A stretch of 33,262 nt of DNA from Methanolinea sp. (GCA_030019395.1 JASEES010000013.1:1-33262), one strand, 5' to 3'. Counted from the first letter of the stretch, positions 1 to 8,854 are shown. Translations and numbers: made by a program. The notes: generated by a model from the sequence alone, not told the origin.

Positions 1-93
1 GTCAATTGAGAAATGATTTGGTGCTATTTTGGGGCTGATCCCACAAGGGGGCTAACATTACTTTAACGACATATGCCTTCCCCATATTGGAGC

Positions 94-807
94 ATGCGGT
101 GTATCAGAGCCCATACCCTTGCCTCTGCCCATGAACAGGTCGTCAAGATGGTCCTCGAGAAGGGAACACCACTCACGACCGAGAACGGGGAAGCAACCGT
201 GGAGTCAGAGGAGGTCGCCATCAGGGTCGAACAACCGGATACACCCCCCATGGTGAGCCCGTCCTCGCGTTTCTCCGGGCGGTTCATGGAGCAGTATGCC
301 CGTGACCTCATCTCCGGCACCGGGTCTGTCTTTGAGTATGACTACCACGACCGCCTCTTCAACTGGGGCGAGGGGCTCTATTCCCGGGAAGGGTCTGAAA
401 TCCACTCTGACCAGGTCGCGTACATTCTCCGCAAGATCCAGGAAAACCCCTCGACGCGGCGGGCCATCGCAATCACGTGGAACCCGGTCAGGGACCAGTC
501 CCTTGGTGACTGCCCCTGCCTGCAGCTCGTCCAGTGCCTTGCCCGGGGTGGTCTCCTCCACATGAAAGTGGTATTTCGAAGCAACGACATGCTCACTGCG
601 GCGGGTGCAAACATGTTTGCCCTCGTGTCGCTCCAGAAACACATCGCCGGGAAACTCGGGCTTGGCTGCGGATCATACACCCACGTCTCCCTCGTGCCAC
701 ATATCTACTATATTCGCGATGCCGCGGACATCGAGCCATTCTGCAGGAAAGGCGAGGTCATTTCCCCCATCCCGGAAGTCTGCCGCTCCTGCGGGAAATG
801 CCGGTGA
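94..807 (+). CDS. thyA: Thymidylate synthase, archaeal ThyA type
   Basis: Makes dTMP by reductive methylation of dUMP; in methanogens the one-carbon donor is probably a methanopterin derivative (family knowledge, not visible here). Counting from the ATG at 94 the protein is 237 aa. The active-site cysteine is C142 in the stretch GDCPCLQLVQ, followed by the conserved RSNDM segment and N-FAL helix that bind the nucleotide, so this is the ThyA fold and not flavin-dependent ThyX. An upstream in-frame ATG at 73 would add seven residues; I prefer 94 because the protein then opens with MRCIRAHTL, like relatives that begin directly with this strand. The tail carries a CRSCGKC cysteine cluster of unknown use. 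It stands alone ahead of tRNA-Gln. Confidence 0.88.
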   Translation: MRCIRAHTLASAHEQVVKMVLEKGTPLTTENGEATVESEEVAIRVEQPDTPPMVSPSSRFSGRFMEQYARDLISGTGSVFEYDYHDRLFNWGEGLYSREGSEIHSDQVAYILRKIQENPSTRRAIAITWNPVRDQSLGDCPCLQLVQCLARGGLLHMKVVFRSNDMLTAAGANMFALVSLQKHIAGKLGLGCGSYTHVSLVPHIYYIRDAADIEPFCRKGEVISPIPEVCRSCGKCR

Positions 808-889
808 CCGGCTCCCGGATAACCCCGGCAGCGTGCATAAAAACCAGTCAGGTTAATTAAGAGACAGGGTGAATAGATCAGGGTATCTC

Positions 890-962
<73 letters not shown>

Positions 963-970
963 TAAATCCA

Positions 971-988
971 TTTTTTTTGCTTTTTTTT
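971..988 (+). terminator. Poly-T terminator after tRNA-Gln
   Basis: Two runs of eight T separated by GC lie nine bases after the tRNA, the usual archaeal U-tract termination signal. The convergent flpA gene ends at 1016, so this short gap separates the two transcripts. Confidence 0.7.
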
Positions 989-1015
989 GGAAAACCCGGA
1001 AAATCACACTCTCCT

Positions 1016-1618
1016 TCAATCCCTCGGGCATTCGAGGATCGCATGGTCACGGTGGTAGGGTTCAAGCCAGATGACCCTTCTTGGATAAAGGCCGGATTCT
1101 GCCAGCTTGTGCGATACTTCGTGCACAACGTCGGCTGGTTTTTTCGTGACGTCAATACTGCGGGCTTTCACGACGATGAGGGCGACCCCTCCCCGCCGGA
1201 GGAACGGGAGGTTCATGAGTGCGATACTTGCCTGGTCGGGATGTGCGACATCCTGGAAGAGCAGGTCTACTTCTTCCACGATTGGCGCATAGGAAGAGGG
1301 CTGTGCCGCATCGGCAAAGAGGGGTATGATGTTCTTCCTGCGCGACGCAACGGCAAGGAGGTCCCGCATCGGGGCATAGGCGTTTTCCACCGCGTAAACG
1401 ACCTCCGTAGAGTCTGCAACGTGCGAAACCGTTGTCCCGTGGGCAGCGCCAAGGTAAAGGACCCGCATCCGTGATTCGAGGCTGACTTCCCCTCCGAGGT
1501 AATAGTATGCCGCAAGCTTGCTCCGGTAGGGATCCCAGACTCTGTGGCCCCGCATCATGCGTTCCCCGTAAACTCCTCCCTCTCCCCGGGAAACGAGGAC
1601 ACCATCGATCCAGATCAT
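1016..1618 (-). CDS. flpA: Fibrillarin-like rRNA/tRNA 2'-O-methyltransferase
   Basis: Catalytic subunit of the box C/D guide RNP: it transfers methyl from SAM to 2'-hydroxyls of rRNA and tRNA chosen by the guide RNA. The 200-aa protein has the SAM-binding motif LYLGAAHGTTVSHVAD (about 54-69) and the K-D-K-H tetrad typical of this fold at K34, D123, K151 and H192. Length is about normal for archaeal fibrillarin, which lacks the eukaryotic GAR tail. Its ATG overlaps the stop of nop5 in an ATGA junction (1615-1618), so the two RNP subunits should be made together from one transcript. Confidence 0.95.
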   Translation of the reverse strand: MIWIDGVLVSRGEGGVYGERMMRGHRVWDPYRSKLAAYYYLGGEVSLESRMRVLYLGAAHGTTVSHVADSTEVVYAVENAYAPMRDLLAVASRRKNIIPLFADAAQPSSYAPIVEEVDLLFQDVAHPDQASIALMNLPFLRRGGVALIVVKARSIDVTKKPADVVHEVSHKLAESGLYPRRVIWLEPYHRDHAILECPRD

Positions 1619-2511
1619 GAGCCGGACTCTCCTGCCGCCCTCTTAACTGCGGCGCGTGCTGTATCCAGGAATTCCTCGTCCCTCTCACCCCGGAAATAAT
1701 CAATCCTGGCAGCAAGGGCAATTTTTGCCGCAAGTGTCCGGGAGACTTTTCCCCTCCGCCCCTTTTTGGCACCATGGACCTTCCGGTACTGGTAGATGAT
1801 ACCGTGCTTCGGAGGGGCAGACCCCGACCTGATGTGTGCAAACAGGGCCGTCCGGGCACCCAGTACCTGGATCGTGCCTGCAGGGAGGCGCGCAAGGGCT
1901 TCAAGGCCACCCGCAGCGGCCAGGAGACGTGCCGCCACAACTCCCCCGACGAGCCCGGTGCAGTTGGGAATCACTTCGCCTGCCATCTGCTCGATCTCCC
2001 GGGTGAGATCAGCCTTTACCTCCGACAGGTGCATCATTCCGGTTGCAATACCCCTGACGCGGGGGCTTCCCCCCGCGACAAGAGCCTCGAGCGCTCTTTT
2101 TCCCTTCAGGGTACGGAATTTTCGCGAGAATTCAGGGGACCTGGCGGCATGCCACTCCAGCGCCCGTCCGGTGACAAGGTTAATCACCTCGTCCAGCTGG
2201 TCCCGCATGTGGACCATCTGGATCAGTTCCTGTTCCGGCCTTGCCGCAACGAGGGCGAGGGCCTTTTCTGCGCGGTAAATGCAGACCTCGCGGAGCACCC
2301 GGATGTACTCCCCGCGCGAAGAGACAAACCCGGAGTCCCTCGCGGCCTCCCATGCGGGGGGACAGAACGATTCCATTTCAGTCCGAATCCCGTCCAGGCG
2401 AAAGGAAAGGTATTCCGGGTCATGGGATCCTGCCGGCGTGCACTTTCCGCCGGTGACATCGCCAAACCAGTACGATGGCATTGAAAGAGATCTGGGCTTA
2501 CCAGGAATCAT
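1615..2511 (-). CDS. nop5: Nop5/Nop56-type box C/D RNP scaffold protein
   Basis: Scaffold of the archaeal box C/D RNP that bridges the L7Ae-bound guide RNA and fibrillarin. The 298-aa product has the hallmark Nop domain in its C-terminal half: NCTGLVGGVVAARLLAAAGG, then LPAGTIQVLGA, and PKHGIIYQYRKVHGAKKGRRGKV split across the loop that contacts the k-turn. It is shorter than the roughly 400-aa Nop5 of some other archaea, mainly in the N-terminal and tail regions. The ATG at 2511 has an AGGTGG four bases upstream; a second ATG at 2481 lacks such a site but gives a start (MPSYWFGD) closer to family form. flpA follows with a 4-base overlap. Confidence 0.93.
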   Translation of the reverse strand: MIPGKPRSLSMPSYWFGDVTGGKCTPAGSHDPEYLSFRLDGIRTEMESFCPPAWEAARDSGFVSSRGEYIRVLREVCIYRAEKALALVAARPEQELIQMVHMRDQLDEVINLVTGRALEWHAARSPEFSRKFRTLKGKRALEALVAGGSPRVRGIATGMMHLSEVKADLTREIEQMAGEVIPNCTGLVGGVVAARLLAAAGGLEALARLPAGTIQVLGARTALFAHIRSGSAPPKHGIIYQYRKVHGAKKGRRGKVSRTLAAKIALAARIDYFRGERDEEFLDTARAAVKRAAGESGS

Positions 2512-2565
2512 ATACCCACCTGTTCCTTCCCCGGATCATCACGGGGAGACCGCCTGACGATCGGA

Positions 2566-3777
2566 TCAGAATGCACCGATACCAAAAGAGAAGAACAGGA
2601 CGGGGAGCATGATCGACCCCATGCAGAAGACCTGGGGGATTCCAAGCAGCCGGGGAACGCACCCGACCGCCGTTGCAAGAGCGAGGACAAGGAGTCCGAA
2701 CGGCCCTGTTGTGAGGAATGCAACGAGAATCACGAACCCGATGACGACTGCGGCCATCCGGGTCCTGTCGATTCCCTCCATGCGTTGCGCCATGCCCGCG
2801 AGGGCAACAGTGAGAATATAAGCAGCAAGTGCTGCAATCGTGGCAGAGAGGATAAGACAGGAGAGTGAAGGAACCTCGAGGGCGGAAAGAGCAGACACGA
2901 CCCCGTTTCTCGTCCTCTCGATCGAGAAGAAAGCGGCAAGCCCCACCAGCGCGTTCGTGGTGTTTGCCGCGCTCGTGGCAAGGATATATTCCCGCCGGTC
3001 CCGTGAATAGTCAACGGCGGAAGCGAGGACACCGTTTGCAGTCGCGTTCGAGAGGCCCGGCAGCCATCCGACGAAGACGCCCGCGATGGTTCCGAGGATC
3101 GATCCGCGCACGATTCCCCTGTTTTCGAGGGCGATGCCGGAAAAATTTTGCGGCGGAACTGCCCCCCTGCCCGAGAAAAGGAGGACGGAGACCCCGAAGA
3201 GACCAGAGAGGAGCGGCATGAGAACAGCACTCCCGCCGAATGGTGAGGGGGACAGGAAAGCATAGCGGAACGAAAAAATACCGAGAAGACCGGAAACAAG
3301 GAAGACTGCGATGGATACGCGGGCAGCAGAGGAATGCAGCGCGAGGATGGTGATCACCGCGAGGATAACGATTCCGCTCACCCAGTCAATTGCAGGCTGG
3401 ATGGACGGCATGAGGACGATGAGGATCAGGCAGAGCGGAATGGAAAGGACCACCCCTGCAGCACTGCCCAGGGCGGCAACCCGGACTGCTTCCTCCCCCC
3501 TGCCTTCCAGGCACAGGGAATGGGCGGGCAGGACTGCAACTGCCGTGTCTGCATCGGGAATGCCGAGGAACGTACTGGGCACAGCGTCCAGGAAACAATG
3601 TGTTATGAGCGCCGAAACCAGTACTGCAGCAAGGAAAACGGGACCAAACAGCGGCAGGAGGAGGGCAAGGAGCGCGACCATGATTCCTGCCAGTGTGTTG
3701 ACATGGATCCCCGGAAGGAGTCCTGAGACGGTGCCGAGGACAACCCCTGCTGCCGTCCCGGCGAGCAGCTCCATCAT
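2566..3777 (-). CDS. TctA-like polytopic membrane protein (archaeal DUF112 type)
   Basis: A protein of about 403 aa dominated by hydrophobic helices, with the GTVSGLLPGIHVNT segment near the N terminus. A second copy of the same kind of loop (FVGWLPGLSNATANG) lies mid-protein. This repeated Gly-Leu-Pro-Gly loop marks the TctA/DUF112 membrane family. Bacterial TctA works with periplasmic and small-membrane partners in tricarboxylate uptake, but archaeal members usually stand alone and their substrate is unknown; no TctB or TctC is nearby here. A TTG at 3786 is in frame, but the ATG pair at 3777/3774 is the likelier start. It is divergent from hemD across 81 bases. Confidence 0.8.
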   Translation of the reverse strand: MMELLAGTAAGVVLGTVSGLLPGIHVNTLAGIMVALLALLLPLFGPVFLAAVLVSALITHCFLDAVPSTFLGIPDADTAVAVLPAHSLCLEGRGEEAVRVAALGSAAGVVLSIPLCLILIVLMPSIQPAIDWVSGIVILAVITILALHSSAARVSIAVFLVSGLLGIFSFRYAFLSPSPFGGSAVLMPLLSGLFGVSVLLFSGRGAVPPQNFSGIALENRGIVRGSILGTIAGVFVGWLPGLSNATANGVLASAVDYSRDRREYILATSAANTTNALVGLAAFFSIERTRNGVVSALSALEVPSLSCLILSATIAALAAYILTVALAGMAQRMEGIDRTRMAAVVIGFVILVAFLTTGPFGLLVLALATAVGCVPRLLGIPQVFCMGSIMLPVLFFSFGIGAF

Positions 3778-3858
3778 CCCTGCCAAGGGAGGGGGGCAAT
3801 TATCTTAAAGGAATCGATACCAGATCAAAAGACCAGCAGCCTGCGTGGGAGTTCTGGG

Positions 3859-4551
3859 ATGCGAATTGCGATAACGAGGCTCCGGGAAAAGGCAACAGAT
3901 GACAGGGCCCGGTGTGCGGCCTTCGGTCATGAGTGTTACGCAGTCTCCCCTCTCGAGGCAGTTGTCGACAGGGAAGCGGTAGAGGTGTTCGCCTGCAGGG
4001 TTAACAGAGGGGACTTTGACTGCATATTTTTCACGAGTGCCCTTCCTGCCCGCCTTATTGCCCCAAAACTGGAGCGCTGGCCTCGCGTTATCGCCATCGG
4101 ACCTCAGACAAAACGTGAACTCGAAAAATTCGGCATATCCTCCGAGGTCCTGGACAGCTTCTACAGCCGGGATTTCGCCCGGTACGTCGGAGACTGGGTA
4201 GCAGGCAAACATGTCGGTATCCCCCGCGCGGACGTGCCGAACCCCGGTCTTATTGCCTCGATAGAATCTGCCGGGGGACGTGTTACGGAAATCCTCTGTT
4301 ACTCCCTGAAACCAACCGGGATTCCTCTCCCCCTCGATGATGCTGACGGTCTGCTCTTCACGAGTGCCATGTCCTACCGGAAAGCCGTCTGGAAACCACG
4401 GCCCAACCTTGTCCTGATTGCCATCGGTGAGGTTACGGCCGGCGCGATGGAGCAGGGGGGACACCCCCCTCACGTCGTGGGAGACGGATCCCTCGAGGGG
4501 ACGCTTTCTGCCCTCAACAGGGTTCTTGGGTCTTCCGGGAGGGTTCCATAG
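3859..4551 (+). CDS. hemD: Uroporphyrinogen-III synthase
   Basis: Closes and flips hydroxymethylbilane to uroporphyrinogen III, the branch point to siroheme, F430 and cobamides in methanogens. The 230-aa product has the two-domain HemD pattern: an opening strand MRIAITR, DCIFFTSALPARL, the domain-linking VIAIGPQTKRELEKFG, a mirrored second half with DGLLFTSAMSYR, and LIAIGEVTAGAMEQGG near the end. HemD is poorly conserved, so the call rests on this paired IAIG-T and FTS pattern and on length. It overlaps the next gene by one base (TAG stop, GTG start). No other tetrapyrrole gene is in the window. Confidence 0.85.
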   Translation: MRIAITRLREKATDDRARCAAFGHECYAVSPLEAVVDREAVEVFACRVNRGDFDCIFFTSALPARLIAPKLERWPRVIAIGPQTKRELEKFGISSEVLDSFYSRDFARYVGDWVAGKHVGIPRADVPNPGLIASIESAGGRVTEILCYSLKPTGIPLPLDDADGLLFTSAMSYRKAVWKPRPNLVLIAIGEVTAGAMEQGGHPPHVVGDGSLEGTLSALNRVLGSSGRVP

Positions 4552-5462
4552 TGGGAAATGAAGAGCCCGTGCCTGTGCCGCGTGGCGGCCTGATCGTCAT
4601 CGACAAACCACGGGGACCTTCAAGTCACCAGGTGACCGCATGGGTCGGCGACATCCTCGGGCAGAACGTCGGGCATGCCGGCACGCTCGACCCCGGTGTT
4701 TCGGGTGTCCTTGTCGTGATGGTGGGCCGTGCCGTCAGGCTTGCACCCGTCCTCCTCTCCCACGACAAGGAATACGTGGCTCTGGTGCGATTCCATGGCA
4801 ACCCCGGCGAGGAGGCAATCAGAAAGGCCTGCAGCGAGTTTTGCGGGCGTATCTACCAGAGGCCCCCCCGGAGGAGTTCCGTTGCAAGGAACCTCCGTAT
4901 CCGGACCGTTCAGTCCCTCGATCTCCTGGAACTCGACGGGCGGCTTGCCGTGCTGCGCATCTGCTGCGACGCAGGGACGTATATCAGGTCACTCTGCCAC
5001 CACATGGGCCTCGCTCTCGGATGCGGGGCACACATGCAGGAACTCCGGAGGACCCGCTCCGGCCCGTTCCGGGAGGATTCTGCCCATACCCTCGCCGGGC
5101 TTCGCGATGCCGCAGATGCTTTCCGCATGGGATGTGTCCGCCCCCTCCGGGAGATGATCCTCCCGCCCGAATCTGCTCTCGCCGGCCTGCCGGAAGTTGT
5201 CATCCGCGACTCTGCCGTGGATGCACTCTGCCATGGTGCCGCACTCGCGGGAGTCGGTATTCTCTCGTCCGGGGTCTTCAGGAAGGGTGAACGCGTGGCA
5301 GTCATGACACAGAAAGGGGAACTCGTCTGCACGGGGCAGGCACTTGTCTCATCGACACAGTTTTCGCCCGGAAAACCCGGACTCGTTATCGCACCGGAAA
5401 GCGTCTTTCTTCCGCGGGGGACGTACCCCCCGGGATGGAAAAAGAAGGAGAGGCGGGTTTGA
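4551..5462 (+). CDS. truB: tRNA/rRNA pseudouridine synthase Cbf5 (TruB family)
   Basis: Catalytic subunit of archaeal H/ACA guide RNPs, also able to make pseudouridine-55 in tRNA. The 303-aa protein opens with GLIVIDKPRGPSSHQVTAW, then GHAGTLDPGVSGVL where D47 is the catalytic aspartate, and has the RNA-contacting DAGTYIRSLCHHMG. The last 90 residues fit a PUA domain (ALCHGAALAGVGIL through VAVMTQKGELVCTGQA). The start is GTG at 4551, preceded by GGGAGGG at 4537-4543; the nearby ATG at 4559 is out of frame. Translationally coupled to hemD by position, with no obvious functional tie. Confidence 0.93.
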   Translation: MGNEEPVPVPRGGLIVIDKPRGPSSHQVTAWVGDILGQNVGHAGTLDPGVSGVLVVMVGRAVRLAPVLLSHDKEYVALVRFHGNPGEEAIRKACSEFCGRIYQRPPRRSSVARNLRIRTVQSLDLLELDGRLAVLRICCDAGTYIRSLCHHMGLALGCGAHMQELRRTRSGPFREDSAHTLAGLRDAADAFRMGCVRPLREMILPPESALAGLPEVVIRDSAVDALCHGAALAGVGILSSGVFRKGERVAVMTQKGELVCTGQALVSSTQFSPGKPGLVIAPESVFLPRGTYPPGWKKKERRV

Positions 5463-5593
5463 TTCCCCGGAATAGACCAGGCCATGGCACGAGGCCCGCC
5501 GGAATGGTTGTCCTGTGCCCCTCCGGAGGGATAGCCCGGGAATCAGATAGCATTAAAAAAAATCCCGCCCCATAGTATGGATGCACTCCTTTT

Positions 5594-5677
5594 GCTGAGG
5601 TAGTCTAGCGGTACGGCGCAGGCCTGGAGAGCCTGTGGGGCCTCGGCCCCTCGGGAGTTCAATTCTCCCCCTCAGCG
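5594..5677 (+). tRNA. tRNA-Ser (anticodon GGA)
   Basis: The acceptor GCTGAGG (5594-5600) pairs with CCTCAGC (5670-5676), with G5677 as discriminator. The anticodon arm CAGGC-CTGGAGA-GCCTG gives GGA, and a long variable arm GGGGCCTCGGCCCC confirms a class II serine tRNA. The T loop is TTCAATT. The last 19 bases are overlapped antisense by the end of the DNA methyltransferase gene. An A-rich TATA-like stretch lies at 5549-5561. Confidence 0.95.
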
Positions 5678-6453
5678 TCCCCTCTTTCAGAGGTCAGCCC
5701 CGTGTGCATGCCCTCCTCCCGGAGCCTCTCGAGCGCAAACGCGTAGTATTCACCGGAGACCTCGAAACCGAGAAAGTGCCTGCCCATTTCCCTGGCAACC
5801 ACGGCGACGGTCCCGGATCCGATGAAGGGATCGAGAACAAGGTCTCCCGGGTTGCTCGAATACGCAATTATCCTGCTGACGAGTTCCCGCGGGAGTTTCG
5901 TTGCAGTCTTCTTTTTGCCCTTCCAGTACTCCCTCCGGATGAACCAGACATCCTCCGGGTAATGGTCCTGCTTGTTGAAAGTGTAACGCAGGGGGTCCTT
6001 GACGGCAAAGAGGATATGGTAATGGCTCGTGACGTACCGGCGGCGGGTGAACACCCCGAACTGGAACTTCCATATCAGGTGATTGATCGTGTGAAACCCT
6101 GCCCGATCGAGGCCGCAGAGCACCTCCTTGAGCCTGTTCCATCCCGAAAAGACATAGAGGCTCCCCGTCGGGGAGAGGACGCGAAAAGCCTCTTCCATCC
6201 AGCGGTTGGTAAAGTCACCGTATTCATCGGGGGCGACCTCGCAATAACCGTCCAGGACACGGGAACCGGTCCTGTTATAGTTCGTCCTTTTGGCCCTGAA
6301 ATCGATCGCAAACGGGGGATCTGTCACGATGAGATCGACGGATCCTGCCGGGATTTCAGGCAGGAGAGCAAGTGCGTCCCCCCGGTAGATTGTATCAGGA
6401 AAAAAAGGGCCTGTGTCCCGGACCTTCACGCTCCTTGTCTCTCCGTCCTGCAT
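5659..6453 (-). CDS. Orphan DNA methyltransferase, beta class (adenine-N6 or cytosine-N4)
   Basis: Modifies a specific DNA site using SAM. The 264-aa protein has motif IV TDPPF (44-48) ahead of the SAM motif DPFIGSGT (208-215), the order of beta-class enzymes; DPP-aromatic means an exocyclic amino group is the target. The stretch from about 130 to 195 (TRRRYVTSHYHIL through GKKKTATKLPREL) likely holds target recognition. The ATG at 6453 lies inside iorB and has GGAG four bases upstream, so the 28-base overlap is credible. Its last five codons and stop run antisense into tRNA-Ser. No restriction endonuclease is nearby, so it is probably a solitary methylase; the recognition site cannot be read. 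Confidence 0.87.
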   Translation of the reverse strand: MQDGETRSVKVRDTGPFFPDTIYRGDALALLPEIPAGSVDLIVTDPPFAIDFRAKRTNYNRTGSRVLDGYCEVAPDEYGDFTNRWMEEAFRVLSPTGSLYVFSGWNRLKEVLCGLDRAGFHTINHLIWKFQFGVFTRRRYVTSHYHILFAVKDPLRYTFNKQDHYPEDVWFIRREYWKGKKKTATKLPRELVSRIIAYSSNPGDLVLDPFIGSGTVAVVAREMGRHFLGFEVSGEYYAFALERLREEGMHTGLTSERGDAEGEN

Positions 6454-7031
6454 TTTTCTCCTGCTGCCCTGCCAAGTTCGAAAGCCTTCCGGTTGATCTC
6501 CACCGTCTTTTGCGGAACCAGCCTTTCGATTGCGCCAAGAAGGGATGCCGGTTTCAGGGGTAAAAACCAGGACGCGGCACCTATCATGACTACGTTCTGG
6601 GAGAGGAAACTCCCTGCTTCTGCCGCAATCCCGTCTGCATCGACCAGGCAGAGGGGCCAGGCAGAGAGTCTCTCCCTGAGTGATTTCTCATCGGGAACGG
6701 GAACTCCCTGCATGTAGACCGACGTCGGGATGACGAAATGACTGTTTGAGACAATCATTCCCCCCGGGGCAAGGAAGTGTGCATACCGGAGTGCCTCGAG
6801 CATGTCAAACGCGATGATGACACGGGCCGAACCCGGCGGAATCAGGGGACCGAACTTTCCATCAATGCGGATATGCCCCTCGACGGATCCTCCCCTCTGT
6901 GCCATCCCGTGTGTCTCTGCTCCTTTCACACTCCTTCCTTCGGCAAGGCATGCCTCCCCGAGAATATTGGAGGCAAGGATGATCCCCTGCCCACCGATTC
7001 CGACCATGAGGACATCAAAACTCGTGCTCAT
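6426..7031 (-). CDS. iorB: Indolepyruvate:ferredoxin oxidoreductase, beta subunit
   Basis: Gamma-domain partner of IorA in oxidative decarboxylation of aryl-pyruvates to aryl-acyl-CoA with reduction of ferredoxin; in methanogens the enzyme can also run towards aromatic amino acid synthesis. The 201-aa protein starts MSTSFDVLMVGIGGQGIILAS, the standard opening, and has ETHGMAQRGGSV, the conserved segment of pyruvate-ferredoxin-oxidoreductase gamma domains. An in-frame codon at 7100 would add 23 residues inside iorA; ATG 7031 makes the ATGA overlap with the iorA stop and matches the family start. The methyltransferase gene follows with a 28-base overlap. Confidence 0.94.
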   Translation of the reverse strand: MSTSFDVLMVGIGGQGIILASNILGEACLAEGRSVKGAETHGMAQRGGSVEGHIRIDGKFGPLIPPGSARVIIAFDMLEALRYAHFLAPGGMIVSNSHFVIPTSVYMQGVPVPDEKSLRERLSAWPLCLVDADGIAAEAGSFLSQNVVMIGAASWFLPLKPASLLGAIERLVPQKTVEINRKAFELGRAAGEKCRTERQGA

Positions 7032-8809
7032 CTCTTTCCCTCCGTCCTGGTCTCCTTCCTGATTGCCCCTGCCGGGCAGATCTGGGCGCAGACCCCGCAA
7101 CCGCTGCAGAGATCAGTGATGAATGCCTTGTCATCCCTCTTCTCGATGGCCGGGCAGCCAAACCCTATGCAGACGCCGCAGGCGGTGCACGTTGCCGGAT
7201 CGACCTCGAAGCGTCCCCTCCTGAGGTTGGCTCTCCGTGCCATTATCACGCAGGGCTGCCGGGCAATCACCACCTTGACACCGGGCTGGTCCTTTGCAGC
7301 CCGGAGGGTGGCCATGAGGGAGACGAGATCGTACGGGTCCACGGTCTCGACCCACGATACACCGCAAGCCCTGCAAAGTGCCTCGAGCGACACCTGGGGT
7401 GACGGCCCTCCGCAGGCCGTGACCCCGGAACAGGGATTGGGCTGATGACCTGTCATGGCCGTGATGCGGTTGTCCAGAATGATCAGGATCATCCGGGCAC
7501 CGTTATACACAGCATTGAGGAGCCCGGGTATCCCGGAATGGAGAAACGTCGAGTCCCCGATTGTCGCAACAATGTCCCTTGAATCTCCCGCATGGGCAAT
7601 GCCGCTTGCAACGGTCACCGCCGCGCCCATGCATATGGTCGTATCAACGGCACCGAGCTGGAGGCCGAGAGTATAGCACCCGATATCGCTTGGATATACG
7701 CCGTCCCGAAACACCCTGCGCATTGCATAGAAAACCGGCCGGTGCATGCACCCGGCGCAGAGTATCGGCGGTCTCGGCGGGAGATCCGTAACGGGACTCG
7801 TGGCAGGATAATCCTCCCCCGGATTGATCCCAAAGGACTTCAGGATCGCTGCGACCGAGGCAGTGGAGAGCTCCCCCTCGTAAGGCACGACCCCGTTCTT
7901 CTTGCCGGATACCGGGATTGTCCCGGCAACCTGCCGGACCGCTTCCTCGACGACCGGGTGGAGTTCTTCGACGACAAGCACTTTTTCATGGCGTGATACC
8001 TGGGCTGCCAGCCATTCTTCGTCAATCGGATATGCGCCGATCTTGATAAACGAGACATCGTCAGGGAGGATCTCCTGGACGTAGGCGGCTGCAATACCGC
8101 TTGCAACTACTGCCCGGCGACCCCTGATCACGGCGGTGTTGTATCCCTTTTCAACCAGTGCCTTCTTGAGAGCGGGCTGTTTCTCATTCAACTTTTTGTG
8201 GAGGATGCGGGTGTGGGCCGGGATGACGACATACTGCCGGGGATCCTTGTGGAACTCTCCCTTCCGCGTATTCCTGACGGGCTCTCCGATCAGGGTATCG
8301 CCCTTTGAATGGCAGACACGGGTCGTGGGGCGGAATATGACAGGCAGCGAGAACTGCTCCGAGAGTGCAAACGCGTCCCTGACCATGTCATGCGCCTCCT
8401 GGATGCCCGAGGGATCGAGGCAGGGGAGGCGGGAGAAAAGAGCGTAACAACGGCTGTCCTGCTCGTTCTGCGAACTGTGTGCAAAAGGATCGTCAGCGCT
8501 CATGACAACGAGTCCTCCCGTCACACCCGTATAGGCACTCGTCATGAGGGGATCGGCTGCAACGTTGAGACCGACGTGTTTCATGGTGCATAATGCCCGC
8601 AGACCGCACCATGCAGCGGAAAGGGCATTTTCAAACGCAACCTTCTCGTTGACAGACCACTCGATGTAATAGCCGCGGTCGGGAACGGCCCTGAGGATAT
8701 CGACAACCTCCGAGGACGGTGTACCCGGGTATCCCGTCACAAAATCGACGGGTGCCTCCAGGCACCCGTGGGCAATTGCCTCGTTGCCAAGCAGGTACTG
8801 GGTTTTCAT
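7028..8809 (-). CDS. iorA: Indolepyruvate:ferredoxin oxidoreductase, alpha subunit
   Basis: Thiamine-diphosphate subunit of the oxygen-sensitive IOR complex. The 593-aa protein opens MKTQYLLGNEAIAHGCLEA and then GYPGTPSSEV, the pyrimidine-binding domain. The ThDP/Mg motif is GDSTFLHSGIPGLLNA followed by ILIILDN. The C terminus carries two [4Fe-4S] ferredoxin sets: C541, C544, C547, C552 and C568, C571, C574, C578. Full length for the family. First gene of iorA-iorB-methyltransferase, with a TATA-like box about 50 bases ahead of the ATG. Confidence 0.96.
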   Translation of the reverse strand: MKTQYLLGNEAIAHGCLEAPVDFVTGYPGTPSSEVVDILRAVPDRGYYIEWSVNEKVAFENALSAAWCGLRALCTMKHVGLNVAADPLMTSAYTGVTGGLVVMSADDPFAHSSQNEQDSRCYALFSRLPCLDPSGIQEAHDMVRDAFALSEQFSLPVIFRPTTRVCHSKGDTLIGEPVRNTRKGEFHKDPRQYVVIPAHTRILHKKLNEKQPALKKALVEKGYNTAVIRGRRAVVASGIAAAYVQEILPDDVSFIKIGAYPIDEEWLAAQVSRHEKVLVVEELHPVVEEAVRQVAGTIPVSGKKNGVVPYEGELSTASVAAILKSFGINPGEDYPATSPVTDLPPRPPILCAGCMHRPVFYAMRRVFRDGVYPSDIGCYTLGLQLGAVDTTICMGAAVTVASGIAHAGDSRDIVATIGDSTFLHSGIPGLLNAVYNGARMILIILDNRITAMTGHQPNPCSGVTACGGPSPQVSLEALCRACGVSWVETVDPYDLVSLMATLRAAKDQPGVKVVIARQPCVIMARRANLRRGRFEVDPATCTACGVCIGFGCPAIEKRDDKAFITDLCSGCGVCAQICPAGAIRKETRTEGKR

Positions 8810-8854
8810 GGGTATTCACCAGGGATTCGCACACGTACATTCTGACAGACCCAC

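Noticed and set aside
1-72. Possible promoter or end of an upstream gene at the left edge
   Set aside because: Too short to judge; a T-rich stretch near 24-30 could be a TATA element, but nothing decides it.
5459-5593. Possible small RNA or gene between cbf5 and tRNA-Ser
   Set aside because: Only a TATA-like A-run at 5549-5561 is convincing; no stable fold or reading frame could be supported.
7032-7100. 23-codon extension of iorB
   Set aside because: It overlaps iorA's ferredoxin domain; ATG 7031 matches the family start and makes a normal ATGA overlap.
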